A stretch of 64,000 nt of DNA, taken from the NCBI GenBank assembly GCA_947172415.1, contig OX359196.1:5581901-5645900 (forward strand), in the 5' to 3' direction. The notes under the pieces are model-generated. The model was not told where the DNA came from. It searched no databases and saw nothing but the letters and a program-made list of their open reading frames with translations. The DNA comes from Chondrosia reniformis. Taxonomy: Eukaryota > Porifera > Demospongiae > Chondrillida > Chondrillidae. Made by a program: the position numbers and the translations under genes. Below are positions 1 through 10,318 of this stretch, piece by piece (position 1 is the stretch's first letter; each line of letters begins with the position of its first letter).

Positions 1-65
1 GGGTCTTGCTTGTCATCAGGTGTCACAAACCAACCTAAGAAATTCACTGTAAGCGTACAACTGAT

Positions 66-263
66 CTAAATGTACTTGTACATGATCTCACCACATTTCT
101 CACAATCTTTGTTTGACATTGAGAATGTGATCCTGTCAACATCTTGTCCTCCTCTGTTAATATGTGCTGTAGCAGGTTTAACAGCTGTAGTAGTAGCAGG
201 CTCTTCTTCCTGATTCTCCTGTACAACTGACTTTCGCTTAACCTTAACCTTCTCTACATGGAG
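66..263 (-). CDS. possible terminal exon of an unrecognised gene
   Basis: A reading frame opens after a plausible acceptor (CATGTAG, reading right to left near 260) and runs to a stop at 66. It gives about 60 residues, basic then acidic at the start (KVKRKSVVQE) and ending CEKCGEIMYKYI. The composition is protein-like, but I recognise no family. It may be the last exon of a gene on the minus strand, or an alternative 3' end of the neighbouring gene whose stop is at 383. A donor-like GTACAT lies just before the stop, so the gene could also continue past the left edge of the window. Confidence 0.3.
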   Translation of the reverse strand, partial: LHVEKVKVKRKSVVQENQEEEPATTTAVKPATAHINRGGQDVDRITFSMSNKDCEKCGEIMYKYI

Positions 264-382
264 GACAATTAACAACCATGATTTGTGAAAGGGAGCGGTA
301 CCAAGGAGCAATTTATTTAATTGTACCACCTCGCAAAGGCAGTATCTCTTATACATTAGATGTGTTTCAGAGAGTATTAAAG

Positions 383-1369
383 CTAACTTTTTGAAGAGTT
401 CATCTTTTGTTTAAGATGTTTCTCAAGACGAGTCGGATTCTTCATGTGTTCATAGTTAGGGATCAGGGACTCAGCAGGATATTTCAGAACTGAAGGTGTG
501 GATGGCCCCTGGACACCAAACCCTGGGGGAAGGTAGTCGTAGCCCTCGTCCCTTTCGTCTGTAGACTCGAGGAATTCACTAAAGAGATCAGAGTTGATAG
601 ACATGCCACTTGCAGGTCGCCCACCCGAGGAGTGCCTGCTCCGGGGGGTGGCCCTGGGGTCCCTTTTAGTGGAAGATCCTGGACCCTCTTTAGATGCATT
701 AAGTATTGTCTTTTTCCCCTCGTCTGCTGCCATTTTGACTTTTTTCTTCTTTTGTTCTGCTAAAAAGGATTTGAGAGACTTATTGCCTTTCTGGTACTCA
801 GTTTCTCCCTCTGGCCTTTCTTCAAAAAATGGATTCTTATTGCTGACTGTTAGATCAAGGTAGCAATCAGTTTGCCACTCTCTGCTGTTGTACTGTGTAT
901 CCTCTGTGAGGTCTTCAAAATCTAATTTTAACTCTGCCGATAACTCCTGAGGTATCGTTAGGTCAGATATGCCTGAGGATAATTCAGACCACGCAGATAA
1001 TTTGACCAAATTTTGCAGTATACCGGTTGCTGCAAACCTAGCTTCGTTAAAATTGCTAAAGTATCTCGTGATGACTGGATCTACCGTCTCTTCTTCTTCT
1101 ATTGCTTGCAGCACTTTGTCTCTTTCCAAACTGAAGAGCTTAATTCCACTAATACTCTTTTTCCTACTCTGAATTTCGCCAAGAGACTGCTTTGTGTCTT
1201 CAGAGGTTTGCAAATCAACACTGCGTCCTGTTTTGGGTCGTGCGAATGAGCTGCGACTCGAAGGTCGAGAGGAGTGATACGGCCTTGCAGATCCTTCTGG
1301 GTACTTCTTTAATCGCCTTGTCTTTTCACGCTCTTTCTGATCAAAAAAATAATATGTTCCCCTTGCCAT
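383..1369 (-). CDS. uncharacterised 328-residue protein
   Basis: A single open exon of 328 codons starts MARGTYYFFDQKEREKTRR and ends with a basic tail, KHLKQKMNSSKS. I do not recognise the family. The N-terminus is basic and Ser/Arg-rich (SSRPSSRSSFARP, about residues 33-45). A middle part (about 75-180) reads like a folded helical region with FSNFNEARFAATGILQNLV. A Lys-rich stretch (EQKKKKVKMAADEGKK) follows, then a Ser/Pro-rich disordered tail. There is no signal peptide or membrane segment. It lies downstream of ARL8 on the same strand. The unbroken frame with protein-like composition supports a real gene; function is unknown. Confidence 0.7.
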   Translation of the reverse strand: MARGTYYFFDQKEREKTRRLKKYPEGSARPYHSSRPSSRSSFARPKTGRSVDLQTSEDTKQSLGEIQSRKKSISGIKLFSLERDKVLQAIEEEETVDPVITRYFSNFNEARFAATGILQNLVKLSAWSELSSGISDLTIPQELSAELKLDFEDLTEDTQYNSREWQTDCYLDLTVSNKNPFFEERPEGETEYQKGNKSLKSFLAEQKKKKVKMAADEGKKTILNASKEGPGSSTKRDPRATPRSRHSSGGRPASGMSINSDLFSEFLESTDERDEGYDYLPPGFGVQGPSTPSVLKYPAESLIPNYEHMKNPTRLEKHLKQKMNSSKS

Positions 1370-1606
1370 GTACAGATCTGCAATAAAGCATCAGCGCAAT
1401 GAGCAACAAGAGGTGTCGATTAATGCACCGCAGCCATTTTGAAGAGGTGGGTTAAATCACCATGACAACAATTTCGGTAAAATCGATTATTTATCGTCGA
1501 ATATATCGTTTCCGCTTAAACAAAGTACACAGAACATTTTGACATTAGAAACATATTCACTCTCATGTTACAGTTATGCCCGTATGGGAGTTGGCAGCCA
1601 TGATTA

Positions 1607-3304
1607 TTACTTTGACTTGTTCCTCTGGACCAGCCACTGCAAAGTGATATCTACAGGGAAAGATAAGAAAGGCCATCAAGTACTTTATCCTATTGTAACT
1701 CACTAACGACTATACCTATATTGACATTGTCTTTGCAAGAAATTGAGTAACAGCAGATTTCTCTGTCTTTGATTGTGGAGAGTTCACTGTACAATAGATG
1801 ATAAGTACATAAATACACACTCATTACTCATAGACACAAGTTGAAAATCTTAGCTTGATTCAATTTAGTTATGTATTATGCTCTAAAAATCCAAAGCATA
1901 CAATGACCCATGGGCCTAGTGCATATCCTTTAATAGATGAGTGCATAAAATAAGCAAAACTCATTAAGTGTCAAGACAAAGAGATGTCTACACTGTACAG
2001 GTGTGCAAACTACTTACAGCCTCTCAATCATTTCTGTCTCATTCGTAGCATTTGGTAAGTCATTCTTGTTGCCCAAAACTAACACCTAGGGGCAGGAGTA
2101 TTTCAAGATCACAACATCACATTGCATCTATTCTAGCCAGCTAAATTAACTTACTGGTATGCCTGCTAACTGAGGTTTCTCTAGGAGTTGATGCAGTTCA
2201 GTTTTGGCAGTGTCCATCTTCTCGTGGTCTGCAGAATCCACCATGTACCTGTTATAATACATTGAAGTAAATCAATTTCCAAATATACAAATTGAAGGTC
2301 AATCATTACTCACACTATAGCAGTTACACCTCGACAATATCTTTCCCACATTCCACGAAACCTCGGTTGACCGCCTATGTCCCAAAGCTAATATGCAAAA
2401 GAAAAATTTTCCAATGTGAGTTTGATATTGAAAATTGATTCTCATTACCTTAATAGTCACGTTGCCCTTTGTAACCTTTCTCATGTTGAAGCCAACAGTT
2501 GGGATCATATCTTCATTGAACTGGCCACTCTATCAGATTACAGAACACATTACAAGAAGTGTATAGCAGTCAGACTTGTCTTGAGAAAGATGCATCCTAG
2601 CTCTTATACATTAAAACTATTTTCTTAGCACACCTGCCATTAACCTACTAAACTTGAAGTGTGCAAAGGCCATATTTGTTGGCTATAATCAATTTGGAGA
2701 TAAGTCATCATTTTATGTAATCATCCTATCACGTATTAATAATTTATTATAATATGAGCAATTAGGTAGTTTTACCTTTATTTAAAGGTACTCAATTGTC
2801 ACATTATTATTTACATTATAATTATTATTATTAAAAAATCATTTAGGAGATGAGTACAATTAGGCAAATGTAAAATGGTCTTTCTTATAAGCATAAAAGT
2901 GGAGTACGTATATATTTATGACATGTGACTTCAAATCGAAAGTTTGCCAATTGAGGACTGAAAGTCACCATTACAGTCAAATCAACTTGCAAAGACCGTA
3001 AAAGGAAAATAGAAACAATTCTTAAAACAAACAATAAAACAATATACAAAAATAAACCATTTAAGCAAAGACTAGTAATAACGTTGCCAACTTTATTTGA
3101 GAAAATTAGCACGTTTGGCTCTCTGTCGCCTTCTTATCAGGAGCAGGCTTACAGCTATCGTACCCGTACCGTACAACTTACAGCTATAACATTAACAAAT
3201 GTAGTTTTTCCAGAATTTTGCAAACCGACTAAAGTCAGTTCCATTTCTTCTTTCCAGAAGAGACTACGAATCCAATCGATTATTCCTCGAAAGAAGGACA
3301 GCAT
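1607..3304 (-). CDS. ARL8: ARL8 small GTPase
   Basis: Arf-like GTPase of lysosome membranes; in animals ARL8 couples lysosomes to kinesin through effectors. Seven exons can be read. Exon 1 (3182-3304) starts [11 protein letters not shown] and holds the P-loop [10 protein letters not shown]. Exon 2 (about 2450-2530) gives [18 protein letters not shown], the switch I region. Exon 3 (about 2313-2391) gives [20 protein letters not shown], switch II. Later exons give [23 protein letters not shown] (NKxD motif), [12 protein letters not shown] and finally [13 protein letters not shown] followed by a stop. The N-terminus lacks the myristoylated glycine of true Arfs, as expected for ARL8, which is anchored by an acetylated methionine helix. 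Length is about the usual 186 residues. It starts back to back with the small gene at 3426. Confidence 0.95.
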
Positions 3305-3425
3305 TTTGAGCTCAAACTATTGTCCTACGTGGATCATGTGAGAAAATGAGGAAATCCCGTTCTAATGAAGTCAGATTGGATTGGGGTTTTCCCAGCAAAA
3401 CAGCACGTAACCATGCAACAGTAAA
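3305..3425. promoter_or_regulatory. divergent promoter between ARL8 and the gene at 3426
   Basis: Only 121 bp separate the two start codons, which point away from each other, so both 5' UTRs and the core promoters must lie here or overlap the genes. No TATA box is evident. The plus-strand start sits in the context GTAAAATGGCTG. Confidence 0.6.
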
Positions 3426-3881
3426 ATGGCTGAGAATGTTGTTGAACAAGAGCAGAATTTTGAAGCAGAGTTTAGAAATTATGTAGAACACTTGAAAATT
3501 AAAAAATTGTTAAAGGTTCGTGAATTGTAATGTGTCAAGCTTGATTATACTCGTCAGCTGTGACTACACAATTCTGGTTGACGTATAGTTTGAGACTGGT
3601 TGATAGGATTTCGTTAGCATGCACTTAGCGAATCTAATAAACCTTGCAGGGACTATTACAAGAAGTACTTGAAAATCAACCAGAAGATCCGATGCTGCAC
3701 TTTCAGAATAGAATTCAAGAAATACAAAAAGAAATGTCTGAATCAAATGTTAGTAGACACTTATATGTACACAGAGATATCCCGTGTTGTATTCACTTAG
3801 CATTTCATTGTGCAGGTAGACATTGGTTCTACGACATTTATTACTTCTCTGGAAAGCAAACAGCTAAAGGATCCCGTCTAA
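3426..3881 (+). CDS. small helical protein, possible RIIa/Dpy-30-like docking fold
   Basis: Three short exons (about 3426-3514, 3649-3750, 3816-3881) join in frame to a protein of about 85 residues. It starts MAENVVEQEQNF, continues with the helical segment NYVEHLKIKKLLK then GLLQEVLENQPEDPMLHFQN, and ends FITSLESKQLKDPV. The pattern of two amphipathic helices with L..V..NxPxDP resembles the RIIa/Dpy-30 dimerisation-docking motif of ciliary and kinase-anchoring proteins; this is inference from pattern only. Donors are G|GTTCGT and T|GTTAGT, acceptors TTGCAG and GTGCAG. It is too fragmented to show as one ORF. Confidence 0.6.
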
Positions 3882-4471
3882 CCCAACATGCCTTGTGATA
3901 AGCTGACTGTTTTGTTTTGTTTTGTCTGCTAGGTTTTGCACATAGCAAACATTCTTTTGTTAATTTGTCTATTTTTAAAGAAAAGATTTAATTTAATATT
4001 CATACTTCAAAGGTAAAATGGGAAGTCATCTTTCAGTAGTGTTACAGTAGTAGCTTAAAAAAAGGGAGCACTATTTATTTTTCTTACAACTTAATGCTAC
4101 ATTAGCACTAATGATAATTGTTGAAACCATGCAATGTCTTGCCAGGAAAGTCAGTCATCAATATGGATGACATAAACAAATTGTGTCCAATGTCCAATGT
4201 GAGATTTATTTTTCCAATTCCATCAGTTTAAACTCACACTATTGCTATTGAAAACAAAAATTATTCTCTCAATTCTCTATAATGTAATTGAGGAATTGAT
4301 TTGTCAATAATTTTTATTGACTTAATTGAGGTAGCCAAAAATACATAGGTACATACAATGACTGCATGTGATATATTATAACCAGAATTGTATACTCCAT
4401 TAGGAAATTACAAATGAAAATAATAATAAATATGAAATTAATAATTAAAAGCTCAACGTCTAAGTTGGATA
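3882..4471. other. AT-rich intergenic region between convergent genes
   Basis: About 590 bp between the 3' ends of the gene at 3426 and SCOC. It has runs of A/T, a short direct repeat GTCCAATGTCCAATGTGAG near 4185-4203, and no convincing ORF or RNA gene. Confidence 0.6.
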
Positions 4472-4818
4472 TCACAGAGCTGGTGTGTGCCTTGGGGAGG
4501 TTTTGGAAAAGAAAGTCGAAGTCACCATCAGATTGTCAATATACTGATCCAGTAACTGTATATTTAAAAGAAATTGTAATGTTTTTAATTCTATAGTCAG
4601 TCAAACTCGTTGAAGAGGTACCTCATTTTCCGTTTTCAGCTTGTGGTTCTCCTCTTTCACAGAATTCAATCTCTGGGATAAGTCTAAATACAGTTCTGTA
4701 CATTAAATTTAAAAGTGATATATAGTGTAGTAGGCCTACCATGAAGTGTGCTTTGAAGCTGAAGTATCTCCTTTATCAGTTCTGCCTTTTTCTGAACCTC
4801 ATCCGTACTTTCGGCCAT
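4472..4818 (-). CDS. SCOC: SCOC, short coiled-coil protein
   Basis: Short coiled-coil protein of the Golgi, known in other animals to bind ARL1 and to influence autophagy. Three exons: the first (to 4818) starts MAESTDEVQKKAELIKEILQ, the second gives DLSQRLNSVKEENHKLKTEN, and the third gives LLDQYIDNLMVTSTFFSK and a stop at 4472-4474. Together they match the diagnostic core of the family (LQxTLxDLSxRxxxVKEENxKLKSENxxLxQYIENLM) in order and spacing. A read-through of the second exon ends after PLQRV, so splicing from GAG|GTACCT to the last exon is needed. The start ATG is 43 bp from the start of ANAPC4 on the other strand. Confidence 0.9.
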
Positions 4819-4861
4819 TTTTAATAAAGGTCATATTAGAATTGCGCAATCTAGCGGGAAC
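4819..4861. promoter_or_regulatory. 43-bp divergent start region, SCOC/ANAPC4
   Basis: The two start codons face away from each other with 43 bp between them. The minus-strand start reads AAAAATGGCCG, the recurring start context of the window. Transcription of at least one gene must begin very near or inside the other gene's first exon. Confidence 0.6.
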
Positions 4862-7800
4862 ATGGAGGACAGCAGCTTCGTGGATGTAAATTTTGTGTTA
4901 AGGGACACTAAAGCATCTGGGGGAGACATACGAATAATGGCTTGGTCTCCTGAAAAGGATTTATTAGCTGCAGCGCTCGCAGACAATTCTGTCAGTAGCA
5001 ACCTTCTTATGAACACGGAAATGCTTGTGTTATCATTAATTGCTTTATATTGTAAAGGTTATCCTCAACCGACTGTCGTGGCAGCGTATTTGGACCGTTG
5101 CACCTCAGGATAGCGCTATTGGAGATCTGTGTTGGAGGCCAGATGGGCGTGGTCAGTAGGACTTGTGAGGTTACAATTACTGTACCAAATTGGTTGTTTT
5201 GCAGTCCTTGCAGTTGGCAGGTGCGATGGAGGGGTCAGCCTACACGACGTGGAGAAGGGAGACACTCTTCACTCTTTCAGTGTAAACTCAAAGGTCACCT
5301 ACATGAACTGGATACAGGTGGATTTAACAGAGTAAGCTTTACTGGAAATCACATGTAAATCATATGACAATTACATATTTCCTGCAATGTAGTCAAGAGA
5401 TGCCAATCAAGATCAAAGCAAATGAAAACATTTTACCTCCATTACCCATAATTGAAGAGAGGTATATGTAGTCATGTGACAGTCATGTGATTTGTAGTAC
5501 TATATTCTCTTTCTTCATACAGTGATGCAAATGTTGAGCAGTAAGTTCTCTCTAATGATGGAACAGTGCGGTATTGTTTGATGGTATACATGCACTAAAC
5601 ATCTTCAGGGAGGATGTTATCATGAGGAATATGGTCACTGTCCAGTGCCATTCTGGTTCCCCAAAGTAAGACTGATTTGACTACTTTGAAATGATGAGCT
5701 CATGTGGACATAACTACCTTCCCCAATAGTGCGTTGAGTATGCTGTTGATAGGAGATGAGGTCAGTGCTTGAATAACTGTGATCCTCTGGCAGCCATACA
5801 TATTCATTATTATAGTAAATATACTGTCCATTCCTTTAGACCATTAAAATTCTCTCCTCCATCTCCTCCATCTCCTCCATCTCCTCCATGTCATCCCATA
5901 TCTCCCCCATCTCCCCAGTCTTCCCCCATCTCCCCCCATCTCACTTCATGTCCCTTCATTTCCATAGTGTGGCTATGTCCATTTGTGGCTATCCAGTGTG
6001 CTACATGTGTTCAGTATACATCTTTCTGGGGCAGCACCCACTGACACACCCACTCCAGTGCACTATGCAACTATATCACATGATCTAAAGAACATTGTAG
6101 TTGTATATCAAGTTGGCAGCCATTTAAATCTAAAAATAGTATGAAAGCATTACTGAAAACCTCTAAATTATAAATTTTGAAGCACTGATTGTCTCTCTAG
6201 GTGTCTGTTGATCTGGTAGCGCAAAGGATACAGGAGTTGCAGCATTTAGGCCGGTCATTCAGCCATATTTCATCTCATTTAAAGGTAAATGATTGGTGCA
6301 TCCTTCAGTCATGTGACCTCAGAGGAGCCTCTCCTGTAGTATGTCAACGCAGTTATTACAGCCATGTACCAGGCTTGGGAGGATGTATTGCAGCTGATGG
6401 AGAGCAAGATGGCTACCTACGCAGAGGTACCGTAATACCATAGAGGACGTCCACTGTCATGTGGTATCTGTAAACTCTGTTGTTCCATTTAGAAGCTCTC
6501 TCCTGATGTCACTATTGGAGATGAATTTCTGATGTTGTTAGCTAGTGGAGAAGCAAGGTGGGTGGCTGGGGCTTAGTAAATAGGGAAGCATGAATCCCTG
6601 ACCTCATGCGAGTAATCAAAGTGATAGTCAAACCACAAGTAATCACAATCAAGCATCTGGAAAAACTAAAAACACAAACAATTGCTGGGAATCGAACCCA
6701 GGACAGCTGATTTTGACAATCGCTGTTCTGCCACTGAGCCACAGTTGTTCACATAAATGTTCCATTCATACTCTCCTCTTGTGCTAACTACAAAGTAAGT
6801 AGTTTGTATCTAAATAATGGTAATTCAATTTGTCAAAACTGGCTAATAATCAAAGACCCAGCCCATTTCCGGTGGGAGGGACCATCTTAAACAATTGGTT
6901 GCCGGCCACCATATGCCTGCTTATAGGGGTATGGTGTTTATTCATTTTAAGACTTTACTTTCTATGTGTATGTATTTATACTAATTACAGTGCAGATCTT
7001 AAAGAGTTTTTAGTGGAAGAGCTGACCTCAAATGTATGTACATTTATAGACAGCGGTCTTCTAGAAGGAATGAGTTACTTAACACTTATCTATTTTGCTT
7101 AAGGGTTTGAGAAAGTTGGGTTTGTCTCTGAAACATTCTTACGATAAAGTGCATGGATTTGCTTCTAGTCATATGATGAGGTAAGACAGTGTGGATGTGA
7201 CGTGGTTACCATGGTTACTATAACTGTCAATGTAGGGGAATTCAAGGCCTACAATATCACTTGTGTGAGTTGGTTGGTATGGCAACGTGGTATGAGAGAT
7301 TTGGAGTCCTTGGCTTAAACAAACCATCTGTAGAAGGTAGGTTTATCTTTACACTTAAATCTCATTATTTATCCATCTCACACTTGTTCCCATTGATAAA
7401 TGTTCTTTCAGCTGCTTTGAAGATTTTGGGTGCATTTTCTGCCAAAAACTTTGAGCTTTTGACGTGAGCTGTATTAATGACTGTGGGTATCAAAATGTAT
7501 TTATTAGCTGTGAATTGTCACCACTACAGAGTCATTGACACTTCACTTAAAGGTATAGAGGTATTCTTCAAATGGCTTTGGGTTGGTGAGTGGCAAACTT
7601 GATTCTTGCAGTTTAACTGTTGTACATTGTCCTTGTAATACTTTTTAAAGTTATCTTTAAACTCTCCAATGAGAAGAAGGCACCACCTGTTCTGAGTGAG
7701 GTATGATTCACTTTTAGTTTAATGTGGTCACATTCCTCATGGCAGGTGCCCCCTGTAGACCCCAAGTCCAAAGTCATTATGTCTATTAATGGACTTCCTT

Positions 7801-9298
7801 CAGTCCAAGGTTTGTGTTACACGTCTATTTTATTATTACACATTCAAGTCTTAGGATTTCTTCTAACTACATCAAGCCTATCTTTGAGATGTTCCATCTT
7901 TTGAATGCTTTGAGCATCTTAAGATGTAGTTTTATCTTTGAGTATCAAATGTTTCAACCCTGGAGGTCTTCATCAGCAAGACACTCAAACAATTTGAATG
8001 ATGGAACATTTCAAACATTATTGGCGCTGCTTTCCATTTAGTTTACCAAGAGAGAGAAACACAGCTTTAATTTTGAAGTTGTTGGACAGGTAGTTCCATT
8101 AAACACAGCACAACCCGCGTACATATTTGTATGTAATACATTGCATCTATTTCATTCAGTACTTTCAAGATGAAAATTTGCAGACAACCCAGGTTAGAGG
8201 AAGGTCACATAATGATCAAATAGCTCTGATGTGATGTGATGGAAGCTTTTATACTTGAATGCAGCAAGTGGACCAAGTAGGGCTAGGTGACTTGCTGAAG
8301 GAGATTGGCATCGAGGAAACAGTTCTGATGGACCAAGATCTGAGTTTAGTACAGCTTTTTAAAAAGCTGTTTACTTCCATTGATAGTGCATTCACAACTG
8401 TGTCTGTGAGTGTAGGTAGCTAGCCTTAGACGTCACATCAATGATCCTATTCTACATCTTACAGGATAAGATAAGTTCGGGCTGCAGTTATGTGGTTGAA
8501 TGGAGTCAAGGGTTTTCATCTGACCCTCAAAATCTGAGACAATTAACGTATGCTAGCCATGACTGCCCTAAATTCAGCCTGACTCTGTGTTGCTATGGTG
8601 ACATTATTCAATTTTAGGGGTGGATTTACCATAAACAAGGATCATTTCATCTATTTCCCTAAAGATAACTCAACCACAACTGTTGTGAATGTACATCTGG
8701 ACTCAAAGTAAGCAGCTACAGTATGTAGACAGTACATTTTACCACTGCAGGATATTTGTATTACAGAACAGTAGAGATTGGCTTCTTTACAATGACTGCT
8801 ATAATGCCTCCAGCTGAAGGCCAAGTGTTGAGCATGAAGGTGTATTCAAGTGAATACATAACAGCTGCTGTGTACTGCGACTCTGAGGGTAGGGAGAGGC
8901 AAACTACATTGGCACAGCTGTCCACTGCCACTATAGGATCCATACCATTTACCAGCCTGCCAAGCACAGTAATGGAGTAAGCCCGCAGTCCATGTAATGA
9001 TATAGATGGTTGTACATGTTATGTGGGTTGATGTACATACCTGAAATCATGTTGCTAGGGATATTGAGGATGTTAGCCAAGGGTTATCTCAGATTTACAA
9101 ATTAGAAGGGTTTTCCCCTTCTCTAATGGCAGTGAGCGGTCCCAGGAGGCTAGCTTGTGTGGTAAGTGGTACATGGACATGAAAGTGCAATCAATTAACT
9201 TAATCTATTGATATATCATTTTACAGGTTTCAAAAAGTAGTAAAGTTGTTAAACTGTTTGATGTAGAAGCTGAACCTGGAGAAGACATTGAAGATTAA
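4862..9298 (+). CDS. ANAPC4: anaphase-promoting complex subunit 4
   Basis: Scaffold subunit of the APC/C ubiquitin ligase, which drives mitotic exit. Many small exons. The N-terminal WD40-type segment reads IRIMAWSPEKDLLAAALADN, then CWRPDGRVLAVAVG and SLHDVEKGDTLHSFSVNSK, matching the APC4 WD40 N-terminus (WSPKRDLIA.., LHSFSVE..). A central helical part includes VSVDLVAQRIQELQHLGRS and FLVEELTS; the last exons give FSPSLMAVSGPRRLACVVSK and KLFDVEAEPGEDIED before the stop at 9296-9298. The acidic end is shorter than the human tail. The gene has about 20 introns; one carries a tRNA-like element (6660-6745), another a CT-rich repeat (5849-5940). Exons are too small to place every border by eye. 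Confidence 0.92.
5849..5940. repeat. pyrimidine-rich short tandem repeat (CTCCAT-type)
   Basis: Repeats of TCTCCTCCA then TCTCCCCCA in an ANAPC4 intron. Low complexity; ORFs read through it are artefacts. Confidence 0.8.
6660..6745 (-). repeat. tRNA-derived sequence (SINE head or tRNA pseudogene)
   Basis: On the minus strand there is an A-box-like TGGCTCAGTGGCAGAAC, and about 30 bp later a perfect B box GGTTCGATTCC inside a T-arm CTGGG..CCCAG. A 7-bp acceptor-like pairing ACAACTG/CAATTGT has one mismatch, and the D stem also has a mismatch, so it is not a clean functional tRNA. It lies in an ANAPC4 intron, and flanking sequence (6542-6660) may be the body of a SINE. Confidence 0.6.
7905..7990. 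repeat. dispersed repeat family 2, copy 1
   Basis: In an ANAPC4 intron, CATCTTAAGAT, TTTGAGTA and then TGTTTCAACCCTGGAGGTC followed by TTCATCAGC. A similar order of words recurs near 49140-49222, and the last part near 60425-60455. Confidence 0.55.
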
Positions 9299-9632
9299 TG
9301 TTTAAGGCATCACTGTATATTTCTTGAGTCATTATTTCCCATATAATTTTCTCACAGCTTCTTCAGGTGTCACACCTCTTGGTTCTAAACTGTAGGCGGG
9401 GAGGGGGAAATCCCAGGTTGCCTCCTCCCACACATTATCTGAGTTAAAACTAATGTTGTTAAGGGCCTGCCAATTATTATAAATAATCTAATTTGAATAT
9501 ACTGTCAGGAGACGTAAATATGCACAATCAATGTCTACTATCAGATTTATAAATACTGTCATGACAATCAGTGATTGCCTCCCAAGTAGTGCCATGACTT
9601 TCTGTATGACAAGCTCTTATAATATTGATGCA
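9299..9632. other. intergenic region between convergent genes
   Basis: Region of 334 bp between the stop of ANAPC4 and the stop of the next minus-strand gene. No ORF, RNA gene or repeat of note was seen; presumably both 3' UTRs. Confidence 0.5.
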
Positions 9633-10283
9633 CTAAGGATACAATTCTAGTATATTAGGTTCATCTTCATGTGAAATTGCTTTCTTCTCAAATTTTCGAT
9701 GGAGTTTTCCCTTCATGTCTTCTACAAATGTTACATCAAGGGGAGTGAGGTCTTTGTACAGTGCAACACTTAAAGGAACACTGATTACCTAATTTGGACA
9801 AGATACTATATAAGGAAGCACAGTCATTACATACGACTAGCATAGTCCATATAAGCATATGCTACTAAAACCTACTTTGTTCACATCAGTATCCAAAGGG
9901 CCCTCGATGTTGAGAGAACTGGAAAAGTTCTCCTTGTCCAATGCCTCGATTGCTCTTTCCACCCGCCTTGTAGAGTTGAAAGTTGGATGTGCCAACTTGT
10001 TGGTAATGTTCTGTGGCGGTAGGCTTACCGAAGAGAGAGACGCATCATCTATTGCGCTTGGTGACCCTTTCTCTGGCGTTAGTGATAAGAGGGGATTGGG
10101 CTGCGGTCCACTTTGCATGGGAGAAGGGCGCGGAACAGTCGCCGGGAAGCCCTCCTTCTGCATGACCTTCCCCCTCGAGATGTAGCGTATGTACAGTGGC
10201 GCCAAAGTGATTTTATGTGGTTCAATAGATAATGTTTGGCGTATTAAATTGTAAAGCCCAGGAATGTTGATAAGCTTTATCAA
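9633..10283 (-). CDS. uncharacterised protein, possible mitochondrial N-terminus
   Basis: Two exons. The first (about 9873-10283) starts MIKLINIPGLYNLIRQTL and contains RYISRGKVMQKEGF, a Pro/Ser-rich linker, then STRRVERAIEALDKENFSSS and GPLDTDVNK before a good donor (AAA|GTAGGT). The second gives VISVPLSVALYKDLTPLDVT, then FVEDMKGKLHRKFEKKAISH and ends EPNILELYP with a stop at 9633-9635. The total is about 190 residues. The N-terminus is basic, hydrophobic and free of acidic residues for about 20 residues, compatible with mitochondrial targeting, but this is inference. I do not recognise the family. It starts 35 bp from the GRIP start on the other strand. Confidence 0.7.
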
Positions 10284-10318
10284 ACTATACGTATATCTAG
10301 ACTGAAGTCTGGTTCGTT
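10284..10318. promoter_or_regulatory. 35-bp divergent start region
   Basis: The start codons of the unrecognised minus-strand gene (10283) and of GRIP (10319) point away from each other with 35 bp between them, implying a shared or overlapping promoter. Confidence 0.5.
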
